From Oscillospiraceae bacterium (GTDB lineage Bacteria; Bacillota; Clostridia; Oscillospirales; Oscillospiraceae), in NCBI GenBank assembly GCA_009785525.1, contig WQWC01000008.1, positions 1 to 52,464 of the forward strand: a stretch of 52,464 bases of DNA, read 5' to 3'. The notes under the pieces were generated by a model, which saw nothing but the letters and a program-made list of their open reading frames with translations, searched no databases and was not told where the DNA came from. Of this stretch, positions 47,407 to 52,464 are shown in pieces (position 1 is the stretch's first letter; each line of letters opens with the position of its first letter). The translations under genes were made by a program, and so were the position numbers.

Positions 47407-47955
47407 ATGAGTAATGGGTATGAGTATATAGCTGAATCATTGTCCGCAACATCGTCTATTGACGCTGTCGTTATTGCAGCTATGATTACCGGGGCAGTTG
47501 CTATTATTGGATCACTTGTCAATTCAATAGTATCTTACCGCATAAAGCGCAAGGAGTACGAACATAATGAAGCCAGAGAAAAGCAGAAGAAAATGATAAC
47601 CCCATATAATAAGCTTGTAAGTATGATCTTTGAAATGTTGAATCTTTCTAAACAGAACTATACAATGGATGATAGCGAATTATTCAAAAAAATGGCCGAA
47701 TTTAATATCGCAGTAATCCTATATGGCTCAAATGAAGTCATAGCAAAATGGGGTAATTATAGAGTAAATCTCATAGACCCTGAAAAGCCTCCAGAAGAAA
47801 AAATATTAAAACTAGAGGAGTTATTGTATGTGATAAGGGAAGATTTGGGATTTGAGAAAAAAGGGATGCGAGAAGGCGATATACTCAATTTATTTATCAA
47901 CGATACAGAAAAGTTGACCAGCGGAGATGATATGCGGGAGTGCGCTAGAGACTGA
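47407..47955 (+). CDS. Single-helix membrane protein of unknown function
   Basis: A 182-residue protein: N-terminal helix (VVIAAMITGAVAIIGSLVNS, about residues 21-40), a charged Lys/Glu-rich stretch (KRKEYEHNEAREKQKKM), then a soluble domain ending with VIREDLGFEKKGMREGDILN and LFINDTEKL. The 'DLG...DILxLFIND' ending recurs in many small bacterial membrane proteins of unknown role. Base composition is AT-rich against its neighbours. ATG 47407 has a strong AAGGAGG site. Candidate accessory gene. Confidence 0.55.
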   Translation: MSNGYEYIAESLSATSSIDAVVIAAMITGAVAIIGSLVNSIVSYRIKRKEYEHNEAREKQKKMITPYNKLVSMIFEMLNLSKQNYTMDDSELFKKMAEFNIAVILYGSNEVIAKWGNYRVNLIDPEKPPEEKILKLEELLYVIREDLGFEKKGMREGDILNLFINDTEKLTSGDDMRECARD

Positions 47956-48005
47956 CAACCCATACATACAATCCGCAAAACTAGCATTCTACATAGGAGC
48001 TGCTT

Positions 48006-48533
48006 ATGAAACGTTTGCCTCACATTCTAATTGCGTTCGTGCCTATATTCGTCGGCTTTGTATTTGTCAGCGCACTTTTTGCACTGCTGTCATTCCCGAT
48101 ACTGCTTTATATTGGGGCTTGGGGAACTCTGCTGATTTGGGGCGCGGTTGGGTATTTGTTTGCGAAATGGAAAACGCCTATGCTCTATGCAATCCTGGTC
48201 GCCAACAGCATCGGAATAATATCAGTGCCGCTGTACGCTTGGCAGCTTTATACCCCGCCATTCGGGAGTCCTTTATACAGCAGCCCATTGATTGCCCATC
48301 TTTCGCAGATGTTCTCCCTCCCCACTTTCAGTCTCACTCTGAGAATAACACAAGTGCTGATGCCCAACTCTGCCTGGCCCGCACTTGCTGTTTGGCGGCA
48401 GGTTACAAGCCTTGTTCTTATGATGCTTGTATTCACCGCGGGCTTTATTGCCGGGCGGCTGATATCAAAACTCCAACTCCGGAAATCCCCATTGCCGCAA
48501 GACCTCGAAAACGCCAATAGCCACAGCGTTTGA
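48006..48533 (+). CDS. Polytopic membrane protein of unknown function
   Basis: A 175-residue protein with about four helices (LIAFVPIFVGFVFVSALFAL, IGAWGTLLIWGAVGYLFA, MLYAILVANSIGIISVPLYA, SLVLMMLVFTAGFIAGRLIS). No family is recognised. ATG 48006 follows AGGAG. Its last 69 nt overlap the convergent trmL gene, so the two mRNAs are partly antisense. Confidence 0.55.
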   Translation: MKRLPHILIAFVPIFVGFVFVSALFALLSFPILLYIGAWGTLLIWGAVGYLFAKWKTPMLYAILVANSIGIISVPLYAWQLYTPPFGSPLYSSPLIAHLSQMFSLPTFSLTLRITQVLMPNSAWPALAVWRQVTSLVLMMLVFTAGFIAGRLISKLQLRKSPLPQDLENANSHSV

Positions 48534-48935
48534 CAGATTCAGACTCCGCGCGCCGGGTTTTATCGGCAGCCGGACGCATTGTTCAGGGTTCTGCGCCATC
48601 AGCGACTCCGGCAGTCCTTTGGTTTCGCTACCGAAAAATATGTAGGCGTTGTCCCGATAATGCATCTCCGTGTATAAACAATGCCCGCTTGTTTCAAAAT
48701 AATAGAAGTTTGACGTGTCCGGTACTCTATCGAAAAAATCGGCGATGTCGTCGTAATACGTTATATCCAGCGCGTGCCAGTAATCCAGCCCGGCGCGTTT
48801 CAGCTTTGTGTTGTCTATCTTGAATCCCATCGGCCCGACAAGATGCAGTCTCGCCCCGGTTACGGAGCAGGTTCTGGCGATATTGCCGGTGTTCTGCGGT
48901 ATCTGCGGCTCGACCATAACGATGTTTAGTGTCAT
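48465..48935 (-). CDS. trmL: tRNA (cytidine/uridine-34 2'-O) methyltransferase TrmL
   Basis: SPOUT-class enzyme that methylates the wobble ribose of tRNA-Leu. The 156 residues begin LNIVMVEPQIPQNTGNIART and contain the SPOUT knot segments YIFFGSETKGLPESLM and CVRLPIKPGARSLNLSNAVA. Length is normal. It overlaps a convergent membrane-protein gene at its 3' end by 69 nt. Repeat copy i lies just upstream of ATG 48935. Confidence 0.94.
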   Translation of the reverse strand: MTLNIVMVEPQIPQNTGNIARTCSVTGARLHLVGPMGFKIDNTKLKRAGLDYWHALDITYYDDIADFFDRVPDTSNFYYFETSGHCLYTEMHYRDNAYIFFGSETKGLPESLMAQNPEQCVRLPIKPGARSLNLSNAVAIGVFEVLRQWGFPELEF

Positions 48936-48947
48936 TCGTATACCTCT

Positions 48948-48970
48948 GTAGGGGCGGCAATTTGCCGCCC
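48948..48970. repeat. Dispersed GTAGGGG hairpin element, copy i (half)
   Basis: A single half: GTAGGGGCGGCaattTGCCGCCC, between ytaF and trmL. Confidence 0.8.
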
Positions 48971-48993
48971 GTTAATTTTTGATTCGCCCGTTT

Positions 48994-49680
48994 TCAAAAG
49001 AAATGCGAAAACGCCAGCGCGATAAGTATCACCCCGGACATCCAGGAAATGTTAAACGGAATTTTCCGCGCAAGTCTTTTCCCTATGCGGCAACCCAAGA
49101 AAATCGCCAGCATATTGATTACAAACGCGCAGATCAACACAACCGGCACGTTCATACTGCCCATCGCCGCGCCGAATCCGACGGCCAATCCATCCAGTGA
49201 AAGCGACACCGCCAGCGCCGCCGCCTCTTTGGGCGAGATTACTTTATCCACGTTGACATCCGCCTCAACCGGATTCGCATACAGTCCGAGAATGAAGCTG
49301 AAATTCAACAGAGAAAACCGCAGTTCCTTTTTCAGACCCTCTCCGTTGCGCCTGTTATGCCGCATGATAATTGACTTTGTAATACCGTCAAGCAGCTTCA
49401 TAAGGCCAATAACAAACAGTATGCCGAATGCCAGGCCGATTGTCAACCCCTCCGGAATCCACCGCCGCACGACAGCACCGATTGTCAACGACAGCCCCAG
49501 TACGAAAACGCATATTAGGTTGATAATCTGCCCTGACTGCCACGGTATTTTGATCTTTTCACTGCCGTACGCAAAACTCGCCGCAAACGCGTCCAGTGAG
49601 ACTGACGCAGCTAGTACGGCCGCTTCCAATATAACGAACACAACATCCCGCTTTCTGAGCTTTTTGTGTCGGACGCGCAA
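48994..49680 (-). CDS. ytaF: Sporulation membrane protein YtaF / MntP-like
   Basis: A membrane protein of up to 228 residues with six helices. The MntP/YtaF signature is a pair of S-L-D motifs, SVSLDAFAASFAYGSEKIKI near the start and AVSLSLDGLAVGFGAAMGSM in the second half. YtaF is known as a sporulation gene of Bacillus and is MntP-like. The true start is uncertain: M at 49680 lies in the repeat j region, and an in-frame GTG at 49639-49641 fits better with the family start. The gene supports a spore-lineage Bacillota. Confidence 0.82.
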   Translation of the reverse strand: MRVRHKKLRKRDVVFVILEAAVLAASVSLDAFAASFAYGSEKIKIPWQSGQIINLICVFVLGLSLTIGAVVRRWIPEGLTIGLAFGILFVIGLMKLLDGITKSIIMRHNRRNGEGLKKELRFSLLNFSFILGLYANPVEADVNVDKVISPKEAAALAVSLSLDGLAVGFGAAMGSMNVPVVLICAFVINMLAIFLGCRIGKRLARKIPFNISWMSGVILIALAFSHFF

Positions 49681-49825
49681 TGCGCGCCCCTACACATCCT
49701 ATGCGGGAGGGCTTGGGCATGTTGCGTATGTAGGGGCGGCAATCTGCCGCCCGCTGGTCGTTGGTCGTTGGGCTTGGAATTTCCGGTTTATTCCGGAACC
49801 ACGGGCGGCAGGTTGCCGCCCCTAC
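49671..49825. repeat. Dispersed GTAGGGG hairpin element, copy j (three halves)
   Basis: Three halves: GGACGCGCaatGCGCGCCCCTAC (49671-49693), GTAGGGGCGGCaatcTGCCGCCC (49730-49752) and GGGCGGCaggtTGCCGCCCCTAC (49803-49825). The last supplies the stop codon of the GNAT gene at 49822. A TGGTCGT direct repeat and a TTCCGG hairpin lie between. Confidence 0.85.
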
Positions 49826-50259
49826 GTAAGCACTTTACCAAAATACTGCGTAATTTTACCATACCCATTATGTTCATAAAAAGCGTGAGCGTCGGTGCGA
49901 TGAAACCCGCTACATAATCCGATACCGGACACTCCTTTTGAATTAGCGTAATCCTCAAGATGTTTGAGAAGTTTTGTGCCTATTCCCTTATTTTGGTGCT
50001 CACTTTTAACAGCAAAGCCCTGAATCATCATATTGGGGGCTTCAAACGCAGCCCAAATCGTCGTCACTGCGGAGACAAGACCTACCACATTATTGTCCAG
50101 CAACGCGACAAATGTCTTATAATTTTCATCGTTTTTTACGCTGTTAAAAAATGGCACAACATTGTCATCGCTAATTTTATTAGCCCACAATTCATTGACC
50201 AATAATGCTGTTACTGCGGGGTAATCCCGCTCCTCAATTTCACGAATTTCAATATCCAT
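49822..50259 (-). CDS. GNAT acetyltransferase
   Basis: A 145-residue GNAT: start MDIEIREIEERDYPAVTALL, acetyl-CoA loop in FAVKSEHQNKGIGTKLLKHL and GLCSGFHRTDAHAFYEHNGY at the end, an aminoglycoside- or small-amine-type layout. It starts 4 nt after the P-loop kinase and ends on the TAG of repeat copy j, so the encoded C-terminus (KVLT) sits against the element. Confidence 0.85.
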   Translation of the reverse strand: MDIEIREIEERDYPAVTALLVNELWANKISDDNVVPFFNSVKNDENYKTFVALLDNNVVGLVSAVTTIWAAFEAPNMMIQGFAVKSEHQNKGIGTKLLKHLEDYANSKGVSGIGLCSGFHRTDAHAFYEHNGYGKITQYFGKVLT

Positions 50260-50263
50260 ATTT

Positions 50264-50878
50264 TCACACTTTCTTCAATATGTATTCCGCCGTTTCTTCT
50301 GCCGACATGTTGGTGTTGTCCACAGTCATAACTCTGTCATCGAAAACTAATTCGTCATAAAATTTTCTTATCCATTTTTCCGGCGTGACGCTTTCGTGGC
50401 ATGTTCTTGTGCGGCAGCGCTCAACGGCAGTTTGATAGGTTGGTTTCAAGAGGAAAAACGAATAGTTTAAATTGCGCGCTTGAAATATTTCCACGCATCT
50501 TTCCAAATCTTCCGGCCCAATCACATGGGACAGGACAAAATTCCCGCCTAATAGCGACAGGACGTCTATTTCATATGCGATTTCATCAAGCAAATCATTA
50601 TTATTGCGCTTGATAACCTGTACTACACAGTCGCCGTCTATGGCAAGAAATCCTTGCTCTGCAAGTATTTCAGCGATAGTAGACTTGCCGCTGCCGCATG
50701 TCCCGGTGAGCACGATGATATTCCCGCCGCCGCATTTGTGCGTGACAACCGCCTCCGCGCCGCAAAGCTTGCACGTAGGCAAAACAGGCGTAAGGCTGAA
50801 GTTCTGTCTACGCAAGTCATCATTGAATATCAAGAGCTCATCTCTTGTAATCTCTCCGCAATTCGGGCAGGTGATCAT
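50264..50878 (-). CDS. Zinc-ribbon P-loop kinase-like protein
   Basis: A 204-residue protein. The N-terminus has two CxxC pairs ([10 protein letters not shown] and [10 protein letters not shown]), forming a zinc ribbon, then a P loop in [19 protein letters not shown] (about residues 54-72) and [11 protein letters not shown] later CRTRTCHE segment and the C-terminal [17 protein letters not shown] look like a nucleotide kinase lid and tail. The substrate is unknown. Its ATG overlaps the P-type ATPase stop by 4 nt, and the GNAT gene follows 4 nt later, so the three are one unit. Confidence 0.7.
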   Translation of the reverse strand: MITCPNCGEITRDELLIFNDDLRRQNFSLTPVLPTCKLCGAEAVVTHKCGGGNIIVLTGTCGSGKSTIAEILAEQGFLAIDGDCVVQVIKRNNNDLLDEIAYEIDVLSLLGGNFVLSHVIGPEDLERCVEIFQARNLNYSFFLLKPTYQTAVERCRTRTCHESVTPEKWIRKFYDELVFDDRVMTVDNTNMSAEETAEYILKKV

Positions 50879-52464
50879 ATTCTTTCCCCCTCCATCTTTA
50901 TACGTTTCAACCTCAAGGCGTTCAACAGCACCGATACCGAGCTCAAACTCATCGCCAGCGCCGCGAGCATTGGATTCAGCAGCGGTCCGCCAAACAGATA
51001 TAGTACTCCCGCCGCTATCGGGATGCCGACTACGTTATATCCGAACGCCCAGAACAAGTTCTGTTTTATTGTGCGGATTGTCCGGCGGCTTAAATTCAAC
51101 GCCCTCGGCACATCCGCGATGTCGGATCTCATTAGGACAATATCAGCGGACTCAATGGCAACATCAGTGCCGGAGCCGATTGCGATACCGATATCCGCCT
51201 GGATGAGCGCCGGCGCGTCATTGATTCCGTCGCCGACCATCGCCACGCGCTTGCCCTCTTCCTGGAGTTTCTTCACCTCGGCGGCTTTGTCCTGCGGCAG
51301 AACTTCAGCCAAGACTTTTGTTATGCCGACCGTTCTGGCGACAGCGGCGGCGGTTCTCTCGTTGTCGCCTGTCAGCATCGCAATTTCAAGCCCCATTTTT
51401 GTCAACGCCTCAATCGCCGACGCACTTTGCGCTTTGACGACGTCGGCAACAGCGATAATGCCGATAAGCTCCGCTTCCGCCGCGATAAACATGGTGGTCT
51501 TCCCCGCTTCGGCAAGCCGCAAGCTTGCTTCCTGCGAGTCCGTGCCGTCGGGCATGATTCCGGCAGGGACACCGCGCTCGTTCAATAATCGTCCATTCCC
51601 TATCAGCACTGGCACCCCATTGATAGCCGCTTCGATCCCCCGTCCTGTGAGGGCTTTGAAACCCTCAACTTTCAGGAGTTCATAATCCTCTTCACGCGCA
51701 CGCCTGACAATTGCTTGTCCGATTGGATGCTCCGACCCCGCCTCGGCTGACGCCGCGATTCGCAGCAGTTGCTCCTGCGTGATATCCCCTACCGGCAGAA
51801 TATCCGTCACGGCAGGCTTGCCCTCGGTGATTGTTCCGGTCTTGTCGAAGATGACGATATCGACTTTATGCGCCGTTTCCAGTGCTTCGCCGCCTTTTAT
51901 CAGTATCCCTTTCTCCGCGCCTTTGCCGATTCCGACCATGATAGCCGTCGGGGTCGCCAGTCCCAACGCGCACGGGCAGGCGATAATCAGCACCGATATG
52001 AACGCCGACATGGCGAAGTCAAAGTCGCGTATGCCGATGTACCAGGCAACTCCGGCAATCACAGCGGCAAGACATGCTGCAGGGACAAAATAGCCTGAAA
52101 CCACGTCGGCGATCTGCGCAATCGGCGCCTTTGCCTCCTGCGCGTCCATTGCGAGTTTTATGATTTTCGCCAGCGCTGTATCGTCCCCGACCTTATCGGC
52201 ACGGAATTTTATCAGGCCATTTGTGTTCAGCGTCGCGGCGTATACGGTGTCGAAAGCCGCTTTGTCAACAGGCATACTCTCCCCGGTCAGCATTGACTCG
52301 TCAACGGCGGAATACCCGTCAATCACCGTGCCATCCACTGGGATTTTCGCGCCTGGTTTTACGACGACAATATCGCCGATTCGCACCGCGTCAATTGGGA
52401 TTTCCGTTTCCTCCCCGTCTTTGATGACTATCGCGGTTTTCGGCGCAAGCTCCATCATTTTTTC
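50875..52464 (-). CDS. copA: Copper-translocating P1B-type ATPase, N-terminus missing
   Basis: Exports Cu(I) from the cytoplasm. About 530 residues are visible; the metal-binding domain and first membrane helices lie beyond the window edge. Seen in order: actuator [10 protein letters not shown], the CPC helix [14 protein letters not shown], phosphorylation site [10 protein letters not shown], the HP motif in [12 protein letters not shown], nucleotide-binding [10 protein letters not shown], hinge [11 protein letters not shown] and the last helices with [18 protein letters not shown] and the [17 protein letters not shown] end. The CPC and the YN and SSVSV motifs are the Cu(I) class markers. No copper regulator or chaperone gene is visible here. 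Confidence 0.92.
   Translation of the reverse strand, partial: EKMMELAPKTAIVIKDGEETEIPIDAVRIGDIVVVKPGAKIPVDGTVIDGYSAVDESMLTGESMPVDKAAFDTVYAATLNTNGLIKFRADKVGDDTALAKIIKLAMDAQEAKAPIAQIADVVSGYFVPAACLAAVIAGVAWYIGIRDFDFAMSAFISVLIIACPCALGLATPTAIMVGIGKGAEKGILIKGGEALETAHKVDIVIFDKTGTITEGKPAVTDILPVGDITQEQLLRIAASAEAGSEHPIGQAIVRRAREEDYELLKVEGFKALTGRGIEAAINGVPVLIGNGRLLNERGVPAGIMPDGTDSQEASLRLAEAGKTTMFIAAEAELIGIIAVADVVKAQSASAIEALTKMGLEIAMLTGDNERTAAAVARTVGITKVLAEVLPQDKAAEVKKLQEEGKRVAMVGDGINDAPALIQADIGIAIGSGTDVAIESADIVLMRSDIADVPRALNLSRRTIRTIKQNLFWAFGYNVVGIPIAAGVLYLFGGPLLNPMLAALAMSLSSVSVLLNALRLKRIKMEGERI

Noticed and set aside
1-52464. CRISPR array
   Set aside because: The dispersed GTAGGGG copies are far apart, lack regular spacers and sit at gene ends; no cas gene is present.
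1-52464. tRNA, rRNA or T-box elements
   Set aside because: I looked in the intergenic gaps and saw no cloverleaf, rRNA stretch or T-box core. Without a search tool a missed tRNA is possible but unlikely.

Overview
The window reads as a chromosomal segment of a spore-lineage Bacillota, most likely an uncultured Clostridia (Oscillospirales-like, inferred). Support comes from the mraZ-led division and wall cluster, a meso-DAP type MurE (DNPR motif), RqcH, mini-RNase III, YtaF, YugP, a tetrahydrofolate (THF) riboswitch before folE, small holin-like toxins, strong GGAGG ribosome sites and TTGACA/TATAAT promoters. No tRNA, rRNA, CRISPR array or intact transposase was seen.

Layout. 1-2.6 kb (minus): THF riboswitch, folE, an HD hydrolase, folP and a folB-folK fusion cut by the left edge. 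2.66-2.97 kb: a type I toxin-antitoxin locus absent from ordinary ORF calls. 3-6.7 kb (minus): GNAT, rqcH, mrnC, yihY. 6.8-20.3 kb (minus): the cluster mraZ-rsmH-ftsL-pbp-[hicB-hicA]-murE-mraY-ftsW-murG-murA-ftsQ-ftsZ, with MraZ boxes at its promoter and a HicBA module (hicA frameshifted) inserted between pbp and murE. murF, murD, murC, murB and ftsA are not here. 20.4-26.2 kb (minus): an aldo/keto reductase and two half ABC exporters separated by two small genes. 26.3-26.6 kb: a second type I toxin locus. 26.7-31.8 kb: a URO-D-like protein, decayed oxidoreductase genes, a flavodoxin-ferredoxin protein and an AT-rich orphan membrane protein. 31.8-36 kb (minus): a MarR-controlled heterodimeric ABC exporter. 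36.1-40.2 kb (plus): an M23 peptidase, then a PadR-HAAS-DUF4097-DUF4097 operon. 40.2-47.3 kb: rpsB-tsf, GNATs, YugP, methyltransferases, ttcA-like, rplM-rpsI (rpsI carries a frameshift). 47.4-52.5 kb: small membrane proteins, trmL, ytaF, GNAT, a zinc-ribbon P-loop kinase and a copper P-type ATPase cut by the right edge.

Two layers stand out beyond ordinary genes. First, at least ten intergenic copies of a short element share a GTAGGGGCG / CGCCCCTAC core but carry different inner palindromes, so pairing is kept while sequence varies. The TAG of this core is the actual stop codon of three separate genes. Second, two unannotated type I toxin-antitoxin loci share one design: convergent promoters, a palindromic terminator between them, and near-identical hairpin-forming 5' ends on the two opposing RNAs. 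Two single-base frame breaks (rpsI, hicA) should be verified in reads before any biological reading.
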